Source of the DNA: Verrucomicrobiota bacterium
GTDB lineage: Bacteria > Verrucomicrobiota > Verrucomicrobiia > Verrucomicrobiales > Akkermansiaceae
Reading direction: 5' to 3'
Length of the DNA stretch: 64,000 nucleotides
NCBI GenBank assembly: GCA_030835305.1
Contig: JAURPJ010000126.1
Span: 1-64,000, forward strand
The stretch's first letter is position 1. Each line of letters starts with the position of its first letter. A program made the position numbers and the translations under genes. The notes below the pieces were generated by a model. That model was given only the letters and a program-made list of their open reading frames with translations, searched no databases and had not been told where the DNA came from. Positions 26,176 through 34,851 of the stretch are shown here, one piece after another.

Positions 26176-26493
26176 TTAACGATCGGAGAACTCGTCCAGA
26201 TACGCCTGTAAATCCTCTTCTTCCGCCTTGGAGAGGCCGGCTAAATCCGACATCTTATCAATTTTCCCGTGCCATGCCGGCAGACTGATCGTATTGGGAA
26301 GCCGGTGCTCGTGGCACTGGGCACACTGCTTCAAGTAGACCCCGTGACCGCGCTTCAAGGTGGCAAACGATTTCCCGCTCACGGCAGCGTTCGCCTTGGT
26401 GGGTTTGGGCGTCGCTATTTTTTGAACAGAAGATTGGCAGGATGAGAAGTGGAGAAAACTAAGAAGCCCGGTCGCTACGAGGAAGTATTTCAT
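26176..26493 (-). CDS. Small c-type cytochrome lipoprotein
   Basis: A 105-residue protein from ATG 26493 (a further in-frame ATG at 26508 is less likely). The N-terminus is a lipoprotein signal ending FSSC with the lipidated cysteine at 19. The mature part holds one haem c site, Cys57-x-x-Cys60-His61 (CAQCHEH), in a mini-domain with HGVYLKQC before it and AWHGKIDKMSDLAGLS after, where the Met may be the distal ligand. The likely role is electron transfer at the periplasmic face. It lies 79 nt upstream of the FAS1 gene in the same orientation. Confidence 0.75.
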   Translation of the reverse strand: MKYFLVATGLLSFLHFSSCQSSVQKIATPKPTKANAAVSGKSFATLKRGHGVYLKQCAQCHEHRLPNTISLPAWHGKIDKMSDLAGLSKAEEEDLQAYLDEFSDR

Positions 26494-26693
26494 GCCGAAT
26501 AGAAACATTTTTCACCGCCAAAAAGCGAATACGGTTCGATGGAAGATTTTGCACAAGTCGTCCACGACTCCATAAGGATGGTGTCATTCCCAACTTCCCG
26601 ATCCCAAGGCGAATTGAACGCCTCCCCGAAGATTACCGATAAAATTCATCTGCTTGATTGCGATAACCTGACAGAAACCTAAGCTGGCGAACC

Positions 26694-28130
26694 ATGAAGT
26701 GCCTTCTCGTCCTCCTTCTCACTCTCGTCTCTCTCCCCGCTTCAGCCGCGGACAAACCAAACATCCTCTGGATTTTTTGTGAGGATCTCTCGCCCTGGAT
26801 GGAATCCTATGACTTCCCCGTCAACGCCGGAAAGACCCCCACTCTGGACAAACTCAGCAAAGATGGCATTCGCTTTCCCCGCTGCTACGTTCCCGCTCCG
26901 GTCTGCTCGGCCTGCCGTTCCGCCATGATCACCGGAGTCTACCAAACCACTACCGGCACTCATCAACATCGGTCCTCCCGCAGCCCCGAAGCCGCGATCC
27001 AATTGCCCGCAGGAATTAAAACCCTGCCTCAGATTTTCATCGAGCACGGTTACGCCACCTTCAACAAGGGAAAGGACGACTACAACTTCGTTTACAACCG
27101 CAAAGAGCATTACTCCACCGACACCCAGAAACCAAAACCCGGTAAGAAGGGTTTCTATGGCAAAAAAGGCCAGGCCGACTGGACCGCAGTTCCGAAAGGA
27201 CAGCCTTGGTTCGGACAGATCCAACTCGGTGGGGGAAAGACCAACACCAGAAAGCTCACCGACAAGGTCGATCCTTCCACGATGAAGGTCCCGCCCTACT
27301 TCCCCAACGAGGAAATCTTCCGCCAAGAATGGGCCCACCACTACGAAACCGTCCGCGTCACCGATGGCCACGTCAAAGAAATCATGGACCGCCTCAAGGC
27401 CGATGGACTCATTGAAAATACCATCATCTTTTTTTTCTCCGATCACGGCAACAACCACTCGCTTCGGCACAAGCAATTCTGCTACGAAGGGGGGGTCCAC
27501 GTTCCCCTCATCATCTCGGGCCCGGGAATTGAGAAGAATGCCACCCGAAACGAACTCGTCAGCGGTCTTGATATCTCCGCCACCACTCTCGCCCTCGCCG
27601 GCATCACACTCCCCGGATATCTCCACGGACAAGACCTCTTCGCCAAAAGTTACCAAGCGCGCGACCACGTGGTTTCAGCGCGTGACCGATGCGATTACAC
27701 CATCGATCGCATCCGTACTGTGCGCACTGAAAAATTCCGATACCTCCGTAACTTCATGACCGATCGGATTCTCCTCCAGCCACAATACCGCGACGGTCAG
27801 GCGCAAACCAAAAGACTCCGCGAACTCCACGCCAAAGGTGAACTTGGTAAGATCCCCACTTGGGCCTTCTTCGGAAAGCGCCCGGCCGAAGAACTCTATG
27901 ATCTCGAAAAAGATCCGCATCAGATTAACAACCTCGCCAACGACCCCAATTTTGCCGGTGAACTCAAGCGTCACCGCAAACTCCTCATGAAATGGATCAA
28001 GGAAACCGGAGACAAAGGTGAGCACCCCGAGTCAAAAAAACACCTTCGTGCCATTTACAAACGCTGGGGCAAAAAGTGCGTCAACCCCGAGTTCGACGTC
28101 TTTAAAAAGGAAGCCGTCAAAACTGAATGA
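26694..28130 (+). CDS. Secreted type I sulfatase, CSACR motif
   Basis: A 478-residue exported sulfatase with signal MKCLLVLLLTLVSLPASA. Metal-site residues are in ILWIFCEDLSPW. The maturation motif is Cys71-Ser-Ala-Cys-Arg75, so alanine replaces the usual proline. A CxAxR motif can still be converted to formylglycine, typically by the radical-SAM anSME system. Other blocks (NKGKDDYNF, FFSDHGNNHSLRHKQFCYEGG, LYDLEKDPHQINNLA) are typical of the N-sulfoglucosamine-sulfohydrolase-like branch. Its stop overlaps the next sulfatase start by 4 nt. It begins a plus-strand run extending to 36.2 kb. Confidence 0.9.
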   Translation: MKCLLVLLLTLVSLPASAADKPNILWIFCEDLSPWMESYDFPVNAGKTPTLDKLSKDGIRFPRCYVPAPVCSACRSAMITGVYQTTTGTHQHRSSRSPEAAIQLPAGIKTLPQIFIEHGYATFNKGKDDYNFVYNRKEHYSTDTQKPKPGKKGFYGKKGQADWTAVPKGQPWFGQIQLGGGKTNTRKLTDKVDPSTMKVPPYFPNEEIFRQEWAHHYETVRVTDGHVKEIMDRLKADGLIENTIIFFFSDHGNNHSLRHKQFCYEGGVHVPLIISGPGIEKNATRNELVSGLDISATTLALAGITLPGYLHGQDLFAKSYQARDHVVSARDRCDYTIDRIRTVRTEKFRYLRNFMTDRILLQPQYRDGQAQTKRLRELHAKGELGKIPTWAFFGKRPAEELYDLEKDPHQINNLANDPNFAGELKRHRKLLMKWIKETGDKGEHPESKKHLRAIYKRWGKKCVNPEFDVFKKEAVKTE

Positions 28131-29497
28131 TCCGCTTCATCCAGGCCGCGTTGCTGTTGCTGAGTCTCTTGTCCGCCACCGCAGACGAGAGACCGCCCAA
28201 CGTCCTCATGATCTGCATCGACGATCTCAACGACTGGGTGGGTTTTCTCGACGGTCATCCCGATGCGAAGACACCCCACATGGACCTCCTTGCCAGGCAA
28301 GGGCGGAACTTCAGTAACGCCCACTGCGTCGTCCCGGTCTGCTCTCCTTCCCGGGTCAGCGTGATGTCCGGCCTTCACGCCACCACCCACGGCTCCTATG
28401 ATCTCGGCCCCTCCTATCAAAGCATCCCGCGACTCAAGACCGCGCCTTGCATGCAGGCTTGGTTCAAAACGAACGGCTACCGCACATTCGCCGGAGGCAA
28501 GATACTTCACCACGGTTTCACCGGCGAACTCAAGCAAGCCATCGACGTCAATCTTGGTGGCTACGGAGGACCACGCCCAAAGAAGATAATCAACGGATTC
28601 AGCCGGGCTTGGGACTGGGGTGCGTTTCCGGAGTCCGATGACCAAATGAAGGACTTCCAACTCGCGCAAAAAGCCGCAGCAGCTCTTAGACAAAAACACG
28701 ACCAACCCTTCTTCATGTCAGTGGGAATCTTCCGACCTCACGTTCCCATGCTTGTTCCACAAAAGTGGTTCGATCTTTATGAACGAAACAAGATCACGTT
28801 GCCCAGGGCGCCCCTCTCCGATCTCGACGACCTCCCGCCAAACTTCAAAGGCCGCCTCAACGTCGAGCCGACACATACCGAAGTCCTCGCAAGGAAGCAG
28901 TGGCGTGACATGGTGCATGCCTACCTCGCCTGCGTAAGTTTTGCCGACCATTGCGTAGGCACCGTTCTCGAGGGACTGCGCGACGGGCCCAACAAAGAAA
29001 ATACCATCATTATCCTCTGGAGCGATCACGGGTTTCACCTCGGCGAAAAACAACGCTGGGCCAAGCGCACCCTCTGGGAAGAGTCCACCCGAACCCCACT
29101 CCTCATCGCCGGCCCCGGAATCAAACCCGGGAAAAACTGCCCCGAAGCAGTCAGCCTTCTCGACATCTACCCCACTCTGGTCGACCTCTGCAGCCTCCCG
29201 AAGCCACCTCAACTCGACGGTCTCTCCCTCCGTCCCCAACTCAAGGATCCCGAAGCTGCCCGAAAAAAACCCGTTCTCTCCTCAAGCTACTTCGGGAACT
29301 TCTCCCTCCGAACTAAAGACTGGCGTTACATCCACTACGCTGATGGAGCCGAAGAGCTCTATGATCATCGCAATGATCCCGATGAATTCACCAACCTCGC
29401 AAGTCTTCCCGCACATCAAGTGGCGAAAAAACTTCTCGCCAAATGGCTCCCGAAAAAACCAGCACCCGAGACTAAAACAATAAAACCTCAAAGGTAG
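28127..29497 (+). CDS. Secreted type I sulfatase (iduronate-2-sulfatase-like)
   Basis: A 456-residue exported sulfatase with a signal peptide in residues 1-19. The motif Cys72-Ser-Pro-Ser-Arg is standard for formylglycine. The MICIDDLNDWVGFL metal block, FRPHVPMLVPQKWF and SDHGFHLGEKQRWAK support an iduronate-2-sulfatase-like member. The start (ATGA) overlaps the preceding sulfatase stop, so translation is coupled. The next gene in the run starts 73 nt downstream. Confidence 0.92.
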   Translation: MIRFIQAALLLLSLLSATADERPPNVLMICIDDLNDWVGFLDGHPDAKTPHMDLLARQGRNFSNAHCVVPVCSPSRVSVMSGLHATTHGSYDLGPSYQSIPRLKTAPCMQAWFKTNGYRTFAGGKILHHGFTGELKQAIDVNLGGYGGPRPKKIINGFSRAWDWGAFPESDDQMKDFQLAQKAAAALRQKHDQPFFMSVGIFRPHVPMLVPQKWFDLYERNKITLPRAPLSDLDDLPPNFKGRLNVEPTHTEVLARKQWRDMVHAYLACVSFADHCVGTVLEGLRDGPNKENTIIILWSDHGFHLGEKQRWAKRTLWEESTRTPLLIAGPGIKPGKNCPEAVSLLDIYPTLVDLCSLPKPPQLDGLSLRPQLKDPEAARKKPVLSSSYFGNFSLRTKDWRYIHYADGAEELYDHRNDPDEFTNLASLPAHQVAKKLLAKWLPKKPAPETKTIKPQR

Positions 29498-29570
29498 CGC
29501 CCTAACGCCCCCCATGCGTCTCGCGACATTTTTCTTGATTAATCAACGACAAGGGTTCATTTGGCACCTG

Positions 29571-30317
29571 ATGAGAGCAACCACCATTCCAATCCTCGCT
29601 TTGTCTGCAACAATTGCCGCTTCGAACGGTGCAATGGTGATTGATTGGGTTACTACAAATGGCGATGCCGGGTTTACCGCGGGAAGCGCAGCAACCAACT
29701 CTCCGATCACCACCGATGCTGACGCTGAAACAATTGTTGGAAGCTTTCCAGAAGTGAGCTTATCAGAAGGTGAGACCATTACGCTAACCGGCTCCTGGAG
29801 CGTCGTTGGAAACACCGGACAAATTCCAGGGAACCAAATCCGATGGGGCCTCTTTGATGCCCCGGGAACGCCGACCACTGGAAGCGGCTCCGGCTACGTT
29901 GGGGTCTGGGCTGCAGCTTCAGGCAACATCAATTCGGCAGACGGCAGCACGGCTAACCCGTTTTCAGGAAGCGCATCCGCAACCATCGCAGCCGGCTCTG
30001 GGACTCTTCCTTCCTACGGTGTCACCTATGATTTCCTTCTCGCCATCACCCGGGTGGACGCCAGCCAAATTTCGGTGGGCGGTTCACTCGAAGATGCAGC
30101 CAGCGGTTCAGCCTTGATTTCTTGGCCTGAAACCACCGGAACTCCGGCTGGAGGGAGTTTCACTTTCGATTCCGTCGGTATCCTCCTGGGAGGCACCACC
30201 GATGCCACCCAGGCAACTTTTTCCAATGTCGACGCTACCGTTACGGCCATCCCAGAACCATCCGCTCTACTCCTTGGGCTCGTTGGAACGCTTAGTCTCC
30301 TTTGCCGTCGGCGCTAA
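29571..30317 (+). CDS. PEP-CTERM secreted protein, first of three paralogues
   Basis: A 248-residue exported protein from ATG 29571 (signal MRATTIPILALSATIAASNG); an in-frame ATG at 29514 would add 19 residues. The body is one beta-rich domain of about 200 residues beginning VIDWVTTNGDAGFTAGSAAT and containing GNQIRWGLFDAPG, YVGVWAA and a DSVGILLGGTTDATQATFSN end. It closes with IPEPSALLLGLVG and CRRR, a PEP-CTERM signal cut by an exosortase in other organisms. The same domain recurs in the next two genes with different tails. Function unknown; its place among sulfatases suggests glycan binding or surface display. Confidence 0.85.
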   Translation: MRATTIPILALSATIAASNGAMVIDWVTTNGDAGFTAGSAATNSPITTDADAETIVGSFPEVSLSEGETITLTGSWSVVGNTGQIPGNQIRWGLFDAPGTPTTGSGSGYVGVWAAASGNINSADGSTANPFSGSASATIAAGSGTLPSYGVTYDFLLAITRVDASQISVGGSLEDAASGSALISWPETTGTPAGGSFTFDSVGILLGGTTDATQATFSNVDATVTAIPEPSALLLGLVGTLSLLCRRR

Positions 30318-30324
30318 AACGGAC

Positions 30325-31278
30325 ATGGCATACGTCCCACTCCGCCAACTGGCTTTTCTCCTTTTCGCACTGACAAAGTTAAGTGCGAATCCAGTCCCGG
30401 TCACCAATTGGGTTACCACAAATGGTGATGCCGGATTCTCTGATGGATCTGAGGCAACCAACTCGCCGGTCACCACCGACTCCGATGCAGAGACCCTCGT
30501 CGGTAGCTTTCCTGAGGTCACTCTTGCGACCGGGCAATCAATCACCCTCACCGGAAATGTCATCATTACCGGGCGCACCGGAGTGATTCCAGGCAACCAA
30601 ATCCGCTGGGGCCTCTTCGACGCACCTTCCACCCCAAAAACCGGAATCGGAGACAATTATGTTGGAGTTTGGGCGGCAGCCAACAACGGGGTTTGCGATA
30701 TACGAAGCGCTGATGGCAGCACCGGAAACCCGTTCTCGTCAAGCGCCACCACTGTCATCTCGACCGCGTCCAGCGTCGATGGGGCAACACGTTTTGATGA
30801 GACACTGACCTTCTCGTTAACAATCACCCGCTTCGACGACACCCAGATCACCACCTCCGGCACGCTCACCAATAGCGTGGATTTTGAAGTTGAGTGGCCG
30901 GAGACCAACTCTCCGGCTTCCCCCACGAGCTTCGTTTACGACAGCGTGGGATTCCTTCTCGGAGGGACAACCGACGCCACCAAAGCAACCTACGCAAACG
31001 TCGAGGTCGACTACGGCGTGGATGAGGCTGAACCGCTCGCGATCTCAAGTATCACCACGGACACCGCCACCGGCGAAATCACCTTAACCTGGACTTCAAC
31101 TCCAGGCCGGGTCTATTCGATCGATACCAGCTCGGATCTGGTCACCTGGCCCATCAACATCGACGATAATGTTCCTGCTGAAGAGGAAGGGAACGTGACC
31201 TCCTTTGTGATTGAAGAAGCTCTGGGCAACCTTGGAAGTCGCGCTTTTTTCCGGGTCAGTGAGGTTCCCCAACCCTAA
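30325..31278 (+). CDS. Secreted protein, second of three paralogues, FFR tail
   Basis: A 317-residue exported protein from ATG 30325, 8 nt after the PEP-CTERM gene. Signal peptide MAYVPLRQLAFLLFAL, then the shared domain (VTNWVTTNGDAGFSDGSEAT, GNQIRWGLFDAPS, YVGVWAAANNG, VEWPETNSPASP, DSVGFLLGGTTDAT). The PEP-CTERM is replaced by a module of about 80 residues (LTWTSTPGRVYSIDTSSDLV, then RAFFRVSEV) that also ends several other secreted proteins in this window. No enzyme motif is visible. Confidence 0.82.
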   Translation: MAYVPLRQLAFLLFALTKLSANPVPVTNWVTTNGDAGFSDGSEATNSPVTTDSDAETLVGSFPEVTLATGQSITLTGNVIITGRTGVIPGNQIRWGLFDAPSTPKTGIGDNYVGVWAAANNGVCDIRSADGSTGNPFSSSATTVISTASSVDGATRFDETLTFSLTITRFDDTQITTSGTLTNSVDFEVEWPETNSPASPTSFVYDSVGFLLGGTTDATKATYANVEVDYGVDEAEPLAISSITTDTATGEITLTWTSTPGRVYSIDTSSDLVTWPINIDDNVPAEEEGNVTSFVIEEALGNLGSRAFFRVSEVPQP

Positions 31279-31284
31279 AGAATC

Positions 31285-33018
31285 ATGTCCAAACTAATCA
31301 CCCGAAGTCTGACTCTCGTAGCCTGCTTCGGGCACTCGAAGGCGGAACCCGCCATCAATTGGGTCGCCACCAATGGTGACACCGGCTTCACGGCAGGCAG
31401 CGCGGCCACCAACTCTCCGGTCACCACCGATGCCGACGCCGAAACCATCGTCGGAAGCTTTCCGTCAGTCACACTTTCCGTGGGACAGAGCATTCGACTG
31501 ACTGGATCTGTCACCATCACCTCCGGCGGAGGAGCTCTCCCCGGCAACCAACTCCGCTGGGGGCTTTTCGACGCTCCCGGAATTCCCGCCACCGGCGCGG
31601 GAAGCGGATACGTCGGGGTGTGGGCTACCGCCAACAACGGCAGCGCCGGCCTCAATCGTGCCAACGGTTCAACCACCAATCCTTTTTCCGGGTCAGCTGC
31701 CACCGTGATCTCAACCGCTTCCGATTCAGACGGAGGAGCCTCAAATTTCAACGAAGCTCTCACCTTCACCCTGACCATCACCCGCATTAACGCGACCCAG
31801 ATTCAAACCTCGGCCTCTCTGACGGATGGCGGTGATTTTCTCGTTGAGTGGCCGGAAACCAATTCCCCAGCCTCTCCCGCCAGCTTCACCTACGATGCCG
31901 TTGGCTTCCTCCTTGGTGGAACTTTGAATGCTTCATCGGCAGTCTTCTCCGACATTACCGTAGAGGGTATCTTGCCACCGAGCGACACTGACAACGATGG
32001 CATGCCTGATGATTACGAAACGGCAAACGGACTTGATCCGAATGTGAATGATGCCGCGCTCGACCTCGACAATGACAACCTCACCAATATCTCCGAATAC
32101 CGTGGTGAAGACGGATCACCCGGAACCGGTGACGAGACCAATCCCAATGATCCCGATACGGACGACGACGGCAGTAATGACGATCTCGAACTGTCCCTCG
32201 GAACCGACCCCAACAACCCCGACACCGATGGCGACACCCTGCTCGACGGCGCGGAGTCCGGGTCAGGAATCTTTCTCGGCTCCTCTGACACCGGAACCAA
32301 TCCCCTTAAAAGTGACAGCGATGGCGACTCGGTCAGCGACGGAATTGAAGTCGCCGCTGGAACCGACCCCAACGATCCCAAAAGCAACTTCGGGCTCAGA
32401 TTGTTCGGCGTCGATTTTAACTCGAGCGAATCGCCCGGCTCCCCAAGTTACTCCGGACTTCGGGTCATTCCGGGAGCATCTGGCACCGCCTCTCCGCTGA
32501 CCAAAAAAATTGGTGATGTTACCGTGACGATCGCCACCGCCGACGATTCGCCATTCGAATTTCGTGGCGCCAACGGCGATTCAAGTCGCACCATCCCCGG
32601 CGGCGACCTTTCGCGCTCCTTTTTGGTGGCCGACTTCATCGGGTCTCGTACTTCAGCTCTCGAGATCACTTTCAATAACCTCGCCGCCGGAACCTATCTC
32701 TGGACCTCATATCACCTCGACCCCATCACCGGTCCCAATCTCGGCTTTGCCGGCGGAACTTCCCCGACTTCTCCAAATAATATCGAGGGCCGCCTAGCAG
32801 GGAATTTGAAGGGGTCGATCACCCCTACCTCGCTGGGAGCCGCCGGCCTTGGGACAACCTCGATTGCCGACACCGATATCCCGGCTCTGGCCTTCGCCTT
32901 CACCCACGACGGCTCCAACCCTGCCACCATCGAACTTTCAGCCACCGAGACCAACGGAGCAGATCGCTTTCTTCTGCTCAATGGATTCGAAATCTACTCA
33001 AGCCAAGCTGACCAATGA
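31285..33018 (+). CDS. Secreted protein, third paralogue, TSP3-like repeats
   Basis: A 577-residue exported protein starting 7 nt after the previous gene. After a short signal it carries the shared domain (INWVATNGDTGFTAGSAATN, GNQLRWGLFDAPG, VEWPETNSPASP). Next are acidic calcium-binding repeats of the TSP3 type (DTDNDGMPDDYE, DPDTDDDGSNDD, NPDTDGDTLLDG, KSDSDGDSVSDG). A C-terminal beta domain of about 200 residues follows (LFGVDFNSSESPG to FLLLNGFEIY), possibly carbohydrate-binding. The tail is unlike those of its two paralogues. Its stop overlaps the next sulfatase start by 4 nt. Confidence 0.83.
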   Translation: MSKLITRSLTLVACFGHSKAEPAINWVATNGDTGFTAGSAATNSPVTTDADAETIVGSFPSVTLSVGQSIRLTGSVTITSGGGALPGNQLRWGLFDAPGIPATGAGSGYVGVWATANNGSAGLNRANGSTTNPFSGSAATVISTASDSDGGASNFNEALTFTLTITRINATQIQTSASLTDGGDFLVEWPETNSPASPASFTYDAVGFLLGGTLNASSAVFSDITVEGILPPSDTDNDGMPDDYETANGLDPNVNDAALDLDNDNLTNISEYRGEDGSPGTGDETNPNDPDTDDDGSNDDLELSLGTDPNNPDTDGDTLLDGAESGSGIFLGSSDTGTNPLKSDSDGDSVSDGIEVAAGTDPNDPKSNFGLRLFGVDFNSSESPGSPSYSGLRVIPGASGTASPLTKKIGDVTVTIATADDSPFEFRGANGDSSRTIPGGDLSRSFLVADFIGSRTSALEITFNNLAAGTYLWTSYHLDPITGPNLGFAGGTSPTSPNNIEGRLAGNLKGSITPTSLGAAGLGTTSIADTDIPALAFAFTHDGSNPATIELSATETNGADRFLLLNGFEIYSSQADQ

Positions 33019-34838
33019 ATCATCTCATTACCGCTGCCATTTCGCTGCTTGGACTTCAGGGAAGTATTTTCGCCGCTCCAAATGTTCTCCTTATTGCGGT
33101 CGATGACCTCCGCCCGGAACTGCGGTGTTACGGCGAAGAGCACATGCACACCCCCCACATTGACGCCTTGGCGCAATCGGGTCGACTCTTCCGCAACCAC
33201 TATGTCGCCGTCCCGACCTGCGGGGCCTCCCGCTACGCCCTCATGACCGGGCGTCGCCCCACCTCGGCCAGCGATGACAACAATGCCTTCAACGCCATGC
33301 CCGCCACCGAGACCGCAAGTCCGGAAAGCTGGATTCACCTTCTCCGCCAAAGTGGATGGCACACCGCATCGATGGGAAAGATCACCCACGAACCCGATGG
33401 CTTCCGCTGGTCCTTTCCTTCCAACTACGACGACAACCGCTCCCGAGCTAACGAACCGGACATGCGCTTTTCCTTCGACGAGATCATCTATGATCACGAC
33501 AAATGGGGCGCCCGACGCTACCCGCTCTTCGCCTATGCCGACGGCACCGGTCGCATCCGCAACGTCTCTCCCGCCTACGAAATCGGGGTTGACGAGGAAG
33601 GAAATTCCCTCCCCGACGAGGCTTATCCCGACGGTCAAATGGCTCTCGCCGCAATTGAGAAACTGCGTGAATTCAAGGATGACGACAAACAGTTCTGCCT
33701 CGCCCTTGGCTTCCACAAACCGCACCTCCCTTTCAACGCACCCAAAGCCTACTTCGACCTCTACCCGCCCGAAGCGCTCCCCGGCCCTGACCCGGTTTCT
33801 CCACCCACCGGGGCCAATTCCTCGACCGGTAGTTCAGGCGAACCCAACGCCTACACCGCCATCGGCGACCGTGATATTTTGCGCCGCGCCTATTTTGCCA
33901 GCATCTCCTACATGGATGCCCAGGTGGGCAAGGTGCTCAATGAACTCGAAGCCCTCGGCCTTGATGAAAATACCGTGGTTGTTCTTTGGGGCGACCACGG
34001 ATGGTGCATCGATGACTACGCACGCATCGGAAAACACTCCGTTCTGGAACGCGCAGTTGAATCACCGCTCATTATCCGTGCTCCCGAATCCAGCAATCCC
34101 AAAGCCTTCGCCGGCCTGACGACCTACGGCGTTGTCGAGAGCATCGACATCTACCCCACCATAGCCGACCTCTGCGGCCTTTCCGATCAAGTTCCCGCGA
34201 CCGCCGTCGGCAGCTCTCTCGTTCCCATGCTTCGCAATCCCTTCGCTCCCGGGAAAAGCCACGCCTACTCACGCTGGGGAAGCGTCACTGCGATCCGGAC
34301 CGAAACCCACCGGCTCATCCGCTCTGGAAGCGGAATCAACGACCTCTACGATCTCACCCGACATCGTTACGAGCTGGCCGACATTTCCGCAAGTGATCCA
34401 GGGCTCACCTCGAATCTGGCCAATCAACTCGGCGTGCAATCATCCCGCCCGGGAATCACCTACGCAACATGGGCCGACAACAACGTCCGGCTTCTTGATC
34501 CAACGGCAGATGCCGACGGAGATGGGTTGAGCAACCTGATGGAATACCTCAGCGGCACCGATCCTCTGGTGCCTTCCTCCAAGTCAGAGCCTTCCCTTGT
34601 TTTTGAAGATCTGGGCCGGGGTCCTGAGGCGGTCTTTTCCTTTCAACTGTCGTCCGAACCAAACGACTTCATCCTCTTTCCCTCCACCTCAACTGATCTT
34701 AAGAACTGGTCGACTTCCCCGCTTGAGTTTCTCGACACCAGCCAAGGGCAGAATGACAGCACCCCGTGGCTGCGCTTTCGCCTTTTGCAGCCTGAGGTAA
34801 ATCGGTATTTCTTTCGCACCGAAGCAGAGATAGAGTGA
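33015..34838 (+). CDS. Secreted sulfatase with CGASR motif and C-terminal FFR module
   Basis: A 607-residue exported protein. Residues 1-20 are a signal peptide and about 22-470 the sulfatase domain (LLIAVDDLRPELRCYG, LGFHKPHLPF, WGDHGWCIDDYARIGKHS), of iduronate-2-sulfatase-like type. The maturation motif is Cys69-Gly-Ala-Ser-Arg73, again alanine where proline is usual. The last about 110 residues are extra: one TSP3-like unit (DADGDGLSNLMEYLSGTDPL), then the W...YFFR tail module. Such an extension suggests surface attachment. Its start overlaps the stop of the third paralogue (ATGA). Confidence 0.9.
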   Translation: MNHLITAAISLLGLQGSIFAAPNVLLIAVDDLRPELRCYGEEHMHTPHIDALAQSGRLFRNHYVAVPTCGASRYALMTGRRPTSASDDNNAFNAMPATETASPESWIHLLRQSGWHTASMGKITHEPDGFRWSFPSNYDDNRSRANEPDMRFSFDEIIYDHDKWGARRYPLFAYADGTGRIRNVSPAYEIGVDEEGNSLPDEAYPDGQMALAAIEKLREFKDDDKQFCLALGFHKPHLPFNAPKAYFDLYPPEALPGPDPVSPPTGANSSTGSSGEPNAYTAIGDRDILRRAYFASISYMDAQVGKVLNELEALGLDENTVVVLWGDHGWCIDDYARIGKHSVLERAVESPLIIRAPESSNPKAFAGLTTYGVVESIDIYPTIADLCGLSDQVPATAVGSSLVPMLRNPFAPGKSHAYSRWGSVTAIRTETHRLIRSGSGINDLYDLTRHRYELADISASDPGLTSNLANQLGVQSSRPGITYATWADNNVRLLDPTADADGDGLSNLMEYLSGTDPLVPSSKSEPSLVFEDLGRGPEAVFSFQLSSEPNDFILFPSTSTDLKNWSTSPLEFLDTSQGQNDSTPWLRFRLLQPEVNRYFFRTEAEIE

Positions 34839-34851
34839 GTGAGTCTCACTC

